5,373 nucleotides of DNA from positions 1-5,373 of the forward strand of contig JAFACJ010000338.1 in NCBI GenBank assembly GCA_023425615.1, in the 5' to 3' direction. How positions within the stretch are numbered: the first letter of the stretch is position 1; every line of letters starts with the position of its first letter. Made by a program: the position numbers and the translations under genes. The stretch is from Actinomycetes bacterium. Lineage in GTDB: Bacteria > Actinomycetota > Actinomycetes > Streptosporangiales > Streptosporangiaceae. Below, piece after piece: positions 1-4,970 of the stretch. The notes below the pieces were generated by a model, which made no database searches, was not told where the DNA came from, and saw only the letters and a program-made list of their open reading frames with translations.

Positions 1-20
1 GTTACGTAGCGATGAACTCC

Positions 21-34
21 ACGAAATAAGTCGT
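21..34. promoter_or_regulatory. Weak candidate operator dyad upstream of the aminotransferase
   Basis: ACGA (21-24) and TCGT (31-34) form an interrupted inverted repeat around AATAAG, in a stretch much richer in A and T than the genes. It lies 25 bp before the start codon, ahead of the GAGGAAG ribosome binding site (47-53), so a repressor or Lrp-type regulator could act here. Only 10 of 14 positions are symmetric. No convincing -35/-10 pair is visible because the window begins too close. The aminotransferase frame stays open to the window edge, but it contains TTA, ATA and AGT codons and no start codon, so I read 1-58 as non-coding. Confidence 0.2.
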
Positions 35-58
35 TCGCACCGTACTGAGGAAGATGTG

Positions 59-1420
59 ATGACCGACCCCGCGACAGCGGCCAGGGACCACCTGTGGCTG
101 CACTTCACCCGCCACTCGACCTACGAGGAAGGCGGCGAGGTGCCGGTGATCGTCCGTGGTGACGGCGCCTACATCTACGACGACAAGGGCAGGAAGTACC
201 TCGACGGTCTGGCGGGTCTGTTCGTGGTGCAGGCCGGGCACGGCCGCCGTGAGCTCGCGCGGGCCGCCGCCGAGCAGGCGTCGGAGCTGGCGTTCTTCCC
301 GCTGTGGTCCTACGCCCACCCCAAGGCCATCGAGCTGGGCGAACGGCTCGCCGCCGCCGCTCCCGGCGACCTCAACCGCGTCTTCTTCACCACCGGCGGA
401 GGCGAGGCCGTCGAGTCGGCGTGGAAGCTGGCCAAGCACTACTTCAAGCTGACCGGCAAGCCCGCCAAGCACAAGGTGCTGAGCCGCGCCACCGCCTACC
501 ACGGCACCACCCAGGGCGCGCTGTCGATCACGGGGGTGCCGGCGTTCAAGGCGCCCTATGAGCCGCTGGTGCCCTCCACCTTCCGGGTGCCCAACACCAA
601 CTTCTACCGCGCCCCCGCCCACCAGGACGACCAGGAGGCGTTCGGCCTGTGGGCGGCGGACCGGATCGAGGAGGCCATCCTCTTCGAGGGCCCCGAGACC
701 GTCGCCGCTTTCTTCGTCGAGCCGGTGCAGAACGCCGGAGGCTGCTTCCCGCCCCCGCCCGGCTACTTCCAGCGGGTCCGCGAGATCTGCGACAAGTACG
801 ACGTGCTGCTCGTCTCCGATGAGGTCATCTGCGCCTACGGGCGGCTGGGCACCATGTTCGGCGCCCAGAAGTACGGCTACCAGCCCGACATCATCACCAG
901 CGCCAAGGGCCTGACGTCCGGCTACTCGCCGCTGGGCGCGATGCTGGTCAGCGACCGGCTGTTCGAGCCGTTCAAGAACGGCGCGAACATGTTCGCCCAC
1001 GGCTACACCTTCGGCGGGCACCCCGTCTCGGCCGCGGTCGCCCTCGCCAACCTCGACCTGTTCGAGCGCGAGGACCTGCTGGGCAACGTGCGGCGCAACG
1101 AGAGCGTCTTCCGCGCCACCCTGGAGAAGCTCCTCGACCTGCCGATCGTCGGCGACGTCCGTGGCGACGGCTACTTCTACGGCATCGAACTCGTCAAGGA
1201 CAAGGCGACCAAGGCGACGTTCGACGAGGAGGAGTCCGAGCGGCTGCTGCGCGGCTTCCTGTCCAAGGCGCTCTACGACTCGGGCCTGTACTGCCGCGCC
1301 GACGACAGGGGCGATCCGGTCATCCAGCTCAGCCCCCCGCTGATCTGCGGCCCCGAGCACTTCGACGAGATCGAGCAGAAGCTGCGCGCCGTCCTCACCG
1401 AGGCGTGGGCGAAGCTGTGA
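59..1420 (+). CDS. PLP-dependent class III aminotransferase (aspartate aminotransferase family protein)
   Basis: A 453-residue cytoplasmic fold-type I PLP enzyme of class III (ornithine, GABA, omega-amino acid and polyamine aminotransferases). It should move an amino group from an amine or omega-amino acid to a keto acid; the substrate cannot be read from sequence. Visible motifs: TTGGGEAVES (111-120) binding the PLP phosphate; AYHG (146-149), whose Tyr stacks on the cofactor; EPVQNAGG (221-228); D254 in SDEV, which contacts the pyridine nitrogen; K283 in SAKGLTSGY, the Schiff-base lysine; and YTFGGHP (316-322) with the phosphate-contacting Thr. Length is normal and all key residues are intact. 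ATG at 59 is preferred over the adjoining GTG at 56 because GAGG (47-50) then sits 8 nt away rather than 5. Close relatives in actinobacteria, as I remember them, sit beside polyamine or GABA catabolism genes, so an amine-degrading role is likely but inferred. The databank label 'aspartate aminotransferase family' should not be read as substrate evidence. Confidence 0.95.
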   Translation: MTDPATAARDHLWLHFTRHSTYEEGGEVPVIVRGDGAYIYDDKGRKYLDGLAGLFVVQAGHGRRELARAAAEQASELAFFPLWSYAHPKAIELGERLAAAAPGDLNRVFFTTGGGEAVESAWKLAKHYFKLTGKPAKHKVLSRATAYHGTTQGALSITGVPAFKAPYEPLVPSTFRVPNTNFYRAPAHQDDQEAFGLWAADRIEEAILFEGPETVAAFFVEPVQNAGGCFPPPPGYFQRVREICDKYDVLLVSDEVICAYGRLGTMFGAQKYGYQPDIITSAKGLTSGYSPLGAMLVSDRLFEPFKNGANMFAHGYTFGGHPVSAAVALANLDLFEREDLLGNVRRNESVFRATLEKLLDLPIVGDVRGDGYFYGIELVKDKATKATFDEEESERLLRGFLSKALYDSGLYCRADDRGDPVIQLSPPLICGPEHFDEIEQKLRAVLTEAWAKL

Positions 1421-1427
1421 CCCGGTT

Positions 1428-1453
1428 CCCGTCCCCGCCGCGGCGGGGACGGG
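1428..1453 (+). terminator. Palindromic intrinsic terminator after the aminotransferase
   Basis: CCCGTCCCCGCCG (1428-1440) is followed immediately by its exact reverse complement (1441-1453), a 26-bp perfect palindrome starting 7 nt after the TGA. In RNA it would form about 11 GC-rich pairs closed by four bases. No T-run follows, which is common for actinobacterial terminators. It probably ends the aminotransferase message before the next gene on the same strand. Confidence 0.8.
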
Positions 1454-1454
1454 A

Positions 1455-1471
1455 TGTCCGCATGCTGGACA
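1455..1471. promoter_or_regulatory. Candidate operator, TGTCC-N7-GGACA
   Basis: TGTCC (1455-1459) and GGACA (1467-1471) form an inverted repeat with a 7-nt spacer in the gap before the GMC oxidoreductase. Its right arm overlaps the -35-like CTGGAC (1465-1470), which is where a repressor would act. Arms of only 5 bp are easily found by chance in GC-rich DNA. Part of the site also abuts the terminator hairpin. Confidence 0.25.
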
Positions 1472-1495
1472 GCCGCTCGGGGAAGGGTGGATAGT
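1465..1495 (+). promoter_or_regulatory. Possible weak promoter for the GMC oxidoreductase gene
   Basis: CTGGAC (1465-1470) resembles a -35 box and GATAGT (1490-1495) resembles a -10 box (4 of 6 matches to TATAAT). The 19-bp spacing is longer than ideal. Some promoter is expected here because a strong hairpin terminator lies just upstream and the gene has its own ribosome binding site. This pair is the best I can find, but it is poor. Confidence 0.22.
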
Positions 1496-1524
1496 CCGGG
1501 GAAGATCCCGCGACCCAGCCCCCC

Positions 1525-1530
1525 GGAGGA
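1525..1530 (+). promoter_or_regulatory. Ribosome binding site GGAGGA for the GTG start at 1536
   Basis: GGAGGA is a near-perfect Shine-Dalgarno sequence ending 5 nt before GTG 1536. It fixes that GTG as the start; the frame then opens directly into the FAD-binding motif. Confidence 0.85.
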
Positions 1531-1535
1531 GCGCT

Positions 1536-3089
1536 GTGCACTACGACTACGTGATCGTCGGAGCCGGATCGGCCGGCTGCGTCCTGGCCGCGAGGCTGTC
1601 GGAGGACCCCGGCGTCACCGTCGCCCTGATCGAGGCGGGGGGACAGGACGGCAGGCGGGAGTTCCACATTCCGGCTGCCTTCTCCGGCCTGTTCAAGACC
1701 GAGGCCGACTGGGACTTCTCCACCACCGGGCAGGAGGCGCTGGCCGGGCGCGAGCTGTACTGGCCGCGCGGGCGCGTCCTCGGCGGGTCCTCCAGCATCA
1801 ACGCCATGATGTGGGTGCGCGGCACGAAGGAGGACTACGACGACTGGGAGATCCCCGGCTGGTCCTACGACGAGCTCCTCCCCTACTTCCAGAAGGCCGA
1901 ACGCCGGGTCGGGTCCAACGCGGGCGGCGTCTACGGCACGGAGGGGCCGCTGCACATCGAGGACCTGCGCGATCCCAACGTCACCACCAAGGCGTTCCTC
2001 AAAGCCTGCCAGGAGCTGGGCTACCGCAAGCTGGAGGAGCTGAACGGCCCCTCGAACGAGGGGTACGCGCAGACGCCCGTCACGCAGAAGAAGGGCCGCC
2101 GCTGGAGCGCCTACGACGCCTTCCTCAAGCCCGTCCTGCACCGGCCGAACCTCACCGTCATCACCGACGTGCAGGTCTCACGGATCCTGTTCGAGGACGG
2201 CCGCGCCGCCGGGGTCGCGCACGGCGGCCAGGAGGTGCGCGCAGCCAAGGAGGTCGTCCTGTGCGCGGGGGCGATCGGCTCACCGCACCTGCTGATGCTC
2301 TCGGGCATCGGCGACCCCGAGCACCTGGCCGGGCACGGCATCGACGTCGTCCACCCGCTCCCGACCGTCGGCCGCAACCTCCAGGACCATCTGTCGGTCG
2401 GCGTCTACCGCAGATGCCCCAAGAAGATCACCCTCTCCAGCGCCGAGACCCCCGGCAACATCCTGAAGTACCTCACGCTGCGCAAGGGCCCGCTGACCTC
2501 CAACGTCGGTGAGGCGGTCGCCTTCCTGCGCAGCGATCCGGCGCTGCCCGCGCCCGACCTGGAGCTGATCTTCGCCCCCGCGCCGTTCATCGGGCACGGC
2601 CTGGACAAGGAGGCCGCCAAGGACGACGGCATCACCATCGGCGTCATCCTGCTGCAGCCCGACAGCGTCGGCTCCCTCACCCTGGCCTCGGCCGACCCCG
2701 CCGACGCGCCGCTGATCGACGCCGCCTACCTGACCGGCGAGAGCGATATGAAGCGCCTGGTCTTCGGGCTCCGCGAGGCCGAGAGGCTCATGGGTTCCCA
2801 GGCGCTCAAGCCGTACGCGGGCGGGCCCTACCCGCCCTATCCGGGCGCCGAGAGCGACGAGCTCCTGGAGCGGCATGTGCGGGAGAGCGCCGAGACTCTC
2901 TACCACCCGGCCGGCACCTGCCACATGGGCGTCGAGGAGACCTCGGTGGTCGACCCCGAGCTGCGGGTGCGGGGGGTGCGCGGCCTGCGGGTGGCCGACA
3001 CCTCGGTCATGCCGCGGCTCAACCGCGGCCACACCCAGGCCCCCACGATAATGATCGGGGAGAAGGCCGCCGACCTGATCAAGGGCTGA
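1536..3089 (+). CDS. GMC-family FAD-dependent alcohol oxidoreductase
   Basis: A 517-residue flavoprotein of the glucose-methanol-choline family, which oxidises an alcohol to an aldehyde or ketone using FAD. The N-terminal Rossmann motif GAGSAG (9-14) is followed by E33 in LIEAGG, which binds the adenine ribose. The first GMC signature is PRGRVLGGSSSINAM (77-91), and the second is GAIGSPHLLMLSGIG (245-259). The C-terminal GMC domain carries YHPAGTCHMG (456-465) with the probable catalytic base H457, and GHTQAPTIMIGEKAADLI (498-515) with H499. Choline-type enzymes usually have Asn at the second site, so the His pair is more like aryl-alcohol or glucose oxidases. Length is typical, and there is no signal peptide, so it should be cytoplasmic. 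Many relatives are labelled choline dehydrogenase, but that substrate is not supported here. It lies 115 bp after the aminotransferase on the same strand, with a terminator between. A shared role in amino-alcohol or amine breakdown is possible but inferred. Electron acceptor unknown. Confidence 0.95.
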   Translation: MHYDYVIVGAGSAGCVLAARLSEDPGVTVALIEAGGQDGRREFHIPAAFSGLFKTEADWDFSTTGQEALAGRELYWPRGRVLGGSSSINAMMWVRGTKEDYDDWEIPGWSYDELLPYFQKAERRVGSNAGGVYGTEGPLHIEDLRDPNVTTKAFLKACQELGYRKLEELNGPSNEGYAQTPVTQKKGRRWSAYDAFLKPVLHRPNLTVITDVQVSRILFEDGRAAGVAHGGQEVRAAKEVVLCAGAIGSPHLLMLSGIGDPEHLAGHGIDVVHPLPTVGRNLQDHLSVGVYRRCPKKITLSSAETPGNILKYLTLRKGPLTSNVGEAVAFLRSDPALPAPDLELIFAPAPFIGHGLDKEAAKDDGITIGVILLQPDSVGSLTLASADPADAPLIDAAYLTGESDMKRLVFGLREAERLMGSQALKPYAGGPYPPYPGAESDELLERHVRESAETLYHPAGTCHMGVEETSVVDPELRVRGVRGLRVADTSVMPRLNRGHTQAPTIMIGEKAADLIKG

Positions 3090-3097
3090 GACGCGGA

Positions 3098-3125
3098 CGG
3101 GCCCCTCCGGCGCCGGAGGGGCCCG
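3098..3125. terminator. Bidirectional terminator between convergent genes
   Basis: CGGGCCCCTCCGG (3098-3110) and its exact reverse complement (3113-3125) flank a central CG, giving a 28-bp perfect palindrome. It starts 8 nt after the GMC stop and ends 12 nt before the stop of the opposite-strand acyl-CoA ligase. Being symmetric, it forms the same hairpin in transcripts from either side. No T-run on either strand. Confidence 0.85.
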
Positions 3126-3137
3126 CACCGGACGCGG

Positions 3138-4682
3138 CTAGCGCAGCTCGCGCTTGAGGATCTTGCCGCTGGCGGTCATCGGCAACTCGTCGCGGAACTC
3201 CACGATCCGCGGGTACTTGTAGTTGGCGAACTGCTCCTTGCCCCAGGAGACCAGCTCCTCCTCGGTGACCTCGACGCCGGGCCTGCGGATCACGTACGCC
3301 TTGATCTCCTCGCCGTGGCTGTCGTGCGGGACGCCCACGACGGCGGCCAGCGAGACCGCCGGGTGGGTCATGAGGACCTCTTCCAGCTCCCGCGGGTAGA
3401 CGTTGTAGCCGCCCCGGATGATCATGTCCTTGGAGCGGTCGACGATGAAGTAGTAGCCCTCCTCGTCGCGGCGGGCCAGGTCGCCGGTGCGGAACCAGCC
3501 GTCCCTGATCGCCTCGGCGGTGGCCTCGGGCCGCTTGTAGTAGCCCTTCATGACGTTGTGGCCGCGGATCGCGATCTCACCGGGGCCCTCGCCCTCGATC
3601 GTGTTCCACTCGTCGTCGATCAGCTTCAGCTCCACGCCCCAGATCGGCAGGCCGATGGAGCCGGGCTTGGTGGGCCGGTCGGGGCGGTTGAACGAGGCGA
3701 CGGGCGAGGTCTCCGACAGGCCGTAGCCCTCCAGGATGTCCACCCCGAACTTGGCCTTGATGCCCTTCAGGATCTCCAGCGGCAGCGCGGCGCCACCGGA
3801 GACGGCGACCCGCAGGTTGGCGGAGATCTCCTTGATGTCCTCATCGGAGGTGTCGTCGGCCAGCAGCGCCCACCACATGGTCGGCACCCCGGCGAACATG
3901 TTGACCTTCTCCTTGACCAGGAGCGCGACCGCGGCCTTCGGCTCGAACCGCGGCACCAGCGCCAGCGTGGCACGCCGGTAGAAGCCGACGTTCATCACGC
4001 AGGTCTGGCCGAAGATGTGGAACAGGGGGAGCGTCACCATGAAGGTGTCGTGCAGGGTCCTGGCGAACAGCCCGTCGGAGGCCATCGCGTTCATCAGCAT
4101 GTTGCCGTGCGACAGTTCGGCGCCCTTGGGCTGGCCGGTGGTGCCGGAGGTGTAGAGCACCACGGCGGTGTCGGTGGGATCGGTCAGGACCGGCTCGAAG
4201 GTGCCCGGCTGCCCGTTCAGCGCGGCCCAGAACAGCTCAGTGCCCTCGATCGGCGACTCGGTGGCGGCGGGGTTGGCCGGCAGGAGGACGAAGCGCTCGC
4301 AGCCGTCGGCCTGGAGGAACCCGGCGTGGCCGGTCTCACCGAGGGGGAGTTCGGGCGTCCCCTCGAAGCAGAAGAGGGCCCTGGCGTCGGAGTCGCCGAG
4401 GTGGTAGGCCACCTCGCGCGGCTTGAGCAGCACGTTCAGCGGGACGACGACGGCGCCGGCCTTGAGGATCCCGAAGTAGACCATCGGGAAGTAGGGGAGG
4501 TTCGGACAGGAGATCGCGACCTTGTCACCGGGCCGGATGCCCCAGGAGACCAGGAGGTTGGCGACCTGGTTGGCGACCGTGTTGACGAAGGCGTAGGACA
4601 GGCGCATGTCCCCGAAGACGACCGCGTCCCGGTCGGGCGTCTCGCGGGCGGCGTCCTCGATCAGCACGGACAGGTTGAGCAT
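3138..4682 (-). CDS. Long-chain fatty-acid--CoA ligase (AMP-forming acyl-CoA synthetase)
   Basis: A 514-residue member of the adenylate-forming superfamily. It activates a carboxylic acid, probably a fatty acid, with ATP to an acyl-AMP and then transfers it to CoA. Motifs in order: P-loop YTSGTTGQPKG (177-187), LPLFHIFG (218-225), EGYGLSETSP (318-327), WFRTGD (396-401) with ribose-binding D401, the hinge D415-R416 in DRSKD, IIRGGYNVYPRELE (421-434), and MTASGKILKR (502-511) with catalytic K507. All are intact and the length fits FadD-like proteins. The open frame continues 18 codons upstream to an ATG at 4736, but I choose ATG 4682: GAGGAG lies 9 nt before it, and MLNLSVLIEDAA is the usual N-terminus of this group. 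The longer version would begin inside a dyad and translate the ribosome binding site. The gene is convergent with the GMC oxidoreductase and divergent from leuS, so it is probably monocistronic. Chain-length specificity cannot be read; medium-chain or other acids are possible. Confidence 0.94.
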   Translation of the reverse strand: MLNLSVLIEDAARETPDRDAVVFGDMRLSYAFVNTVANQVANLLVSWGIRPGDKVAISCPNLPYFPMVYFGILKAGAVVVPLNVLLKPREVAYHLGDSDARALFCFEGTPELPLGETGHAGFLQADGCERFVLLPANPAATESPIEGTELFWAALNGQPGTFEPVLTDPTDTAVVLYTSGTTGQPKGAELSHGNMLMNAMASDGLFARTLHDTFMVTLPLFHIFGQTCVMNVGFYRRATLALVPRFEPKAAVALLVKEKVNMFAGVPTMWWALLADDTSDEDIKEISANLRVAVSGGAALPLEILKGIKAKFGVDILEGYGLSETSPVASFNRPDRPTKPGSIGLPIWGVELKLIDDEWNTIEGEGPGEIAIRGHNVMKGYYKRPEATAEAIRDGWFRTGDLARRDEEGYYFIVDRSKDMIIRGGYNVYPRELEEVLMTHPAVSLAAVVGVPHDSHGEEIKAYVIRRPGVEVTEEELVSWGKEQFANYKYPRIVEFRDELPMTASGKILKRELR

Positions 4683-4691
4683 GGTATCTAT

Positions 4692-4697
4692 CTCCTC
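4692..4697 (-). promoter_or_regulatory. Ribosome binding site GAGGAG deciding the ligase start
   Basis: On the minus strand GAGGAG (4697 down to 4692) is separated by 9 nt from ATG 4682. The alternative ATG at 4736 has no purine-rich element before it. This supports the shorter protein. Confidence 0.75.
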
Positions 4698-4714
4698 GCC
4701 GGGATTCGTCGCCA

Positions 4715-4734
4715 GGGTTACGTGCGGGTAACCC
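4715..4734. promoter_or_regulatory. Candidate operator GGGTTAC-N6-GTAACCC upstream of the acyl-CoA ligase
   Basis: GGGTTAC (4715-4721) and GTAACCC (4728-4734) are perfect 7-bp inverted arms around a 6-bp spacer, one centre-to-centre helical turn apart (13 bp). The site lies 33 bp before the ligase start codon. The core TTAC-N6-GTAA resembles operators of TetR-type regulators of fatty-acid and acyl-CoA genes in actinobacteria, as far as I recall. A repressor responding to acyl-CoA is the natural hypothesis. There is no T-run and the arms are short, so a terminator is less likely. The regulator is not in this window. Confidence 0.5.
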
Positions 4735-4758
4735 ATCCAACCCGCAGGTAGGCGGTGG

Positions 4759-4788
4759 CGTCTAGGGGCAATGAGGCGTCCGTCTCAA
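4759..4788 (-). promoter_or_regulatory. Possible weak promoter for the acyl-CoA ligase
   Basis: On the minus strand TTGAGA (4788-4783) is a fair -35 box. TAGACG (4764-4759) is a poor -10 box at 18-bp spacing. If used, transcription would start near 4752, and the TTAC-N6-GTAA dyad would lie just downstream of the start, a position suited to repression. The -10 match is weak. Confidence 0.22.
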
Positions 4789-4815
4789 CGAACCTTCCCT
4801 GGCTTGCCCTTGCGC

Positions 4816-4821
4816 TATTCT
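4816..4821 (+). promoter_or_regulatory. -10 box TATTCT of the leuS leader promoter
   Basis: TATTCT fits the actinobacterial TANNNT -10 pattern and ends 6 nt before the leader ATG at 4828. That distance puts the transcription start on or next to the A of the ATG, so the leader message would be leaderless, a common arrangement in actinobacteria. No good TTGACA-like -35 element is found 16-19 bp upstream (the region reads AACCTTCCC), so promoter strength is uncertain. Confidence 0.55.
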
Positions 4822-4827
4822 TGAGGT

Positions 4828-4863
4828 ATGCGATCGAGGCTGCTTCTCAGCCAGCCACGCTGA
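4828..4863 (+). CDS. leuS leader peptide ([11 protein letters not shown]) with three Leu codons
   Basis: An 11-codon frame, ATG to TGA, with CTG CTT CTC at 4840-4848. Three adjacent Leu codons in an 11-residue peptide directly ahead of the leucyl-tRNA synthetase gene are what a sensor of charged tRNA-Leu looks like. CTT is a rare Leu codon in such GC-rich genomes, as are CGA and AGG for Arg at positions 2 and 4, which should favour slowing. An in-frame TGA (4822-4824) lies just before the ATG, so the frame cannot be longer. GAGG is only 1 nt from the ATG, too close to act as a ribosome binding site, so translation from the 5' end of a leaderless transcript is more likely. The peptide itself probably has no function; its translation is the signal. 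The coding signal is too short for statistics, and the case rests on codon content plus the downstream RNA structures. Confidence 0.72.
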   Translation: MRSRLLLSQPR

Positions 4864-4925
4864 CGCACGAGCCGCCCCTGTCGGCGGCGTCAGGCAGCGT
4901 GGCCGCCCCTCCCTGCGTGAGGGGC
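4854..4925 (+). promoter_or_regulatory. Attenuator of leuS: competing RNA stems
   Basis: Three pairings exclude one another. Stem 1:2 joins 4854-4866 to 4887-4892 plus 4897-4903, 13 pairs with a 4-nt bulge (4893-4896); its 5' arm covers the leader's last codons and stop. Stem 2:3 joins GGCGGC (4883-4888) to GCCGCC (4902-4907). Stem 3:4 is the terminator, 4905-4911 with 4919-4925. A ribosome stalled at the Leu codons would cover part of the 5' arm, block 1:2, free 4883-4888 for 2:3 and so prevent the terminator. With ample charged tRNA-Leu, release at the stop lets 1:2 and 3:4 form. Stems were found by eye without energy calculation. I recall that comparative work on actinobacterial RNA regulation predicted classical attenuators upstream of leuS in some Streptomyces, so the type is known. 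Confidence 0.68.
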
Positions 4926-4939
4926 TTCTTCATTTGTGT
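4905..4939 (+). terminator. Intrinsic terminator of the leuS attenuator
   Basis: GCCCCTC (4905-4911), a 7-nt loop and GAGGGGC (4919-4925) form a perfect 7-bp stem. TTCTTCATTTGTGT (4926-4939) follows, a T-rich tail that stands out in this GC-rich DNA and is absent from the other hairpins here. It lies 31 nt before the leuS start codon, between the promoter and the gene, so it makes sense only as conditional termination. Confidence 0.8.
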
Positions 4940-4970
4940 CAGAGGCAGCGAACCGGAAGAGGAAACCCCA

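Noticed and set aside
2..1360. Long open frame antisense to the aminotransferase
   Set aside because: Its translation is low-complexity, rich in Val, Gly, Ala, Arg and Leu, with no recognisable motif. It mirrors the codon bias of the real gene, which has every catalytic residue of its family.
1454..2512. 352-codon plus-strand frame overlapping the start of the GMC gene in another frame
   Set aside because: The translation is Arg/Pro/Gly-rich noise, while the overlapping frame carries the FAD-binding and GMC signatures.
3315..4751. 478-codon plus-strand frame opposite the acyl-CoA ligase
   Set aside because: It is a shadow of high-GC third positions on the other strand, with repetitive Gly/Val/Asp/Arg composition and no domain. 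The minus strand encodes a complete adenylate-forming enzyme.
4690..4970. T-box riboswitch upstream of leuS
   Set aside because: I see no T-box consensus in the antiterminator region and no room for the long specifier stem between promoter and terminator. The Leu-codon peptide explains the leader better.
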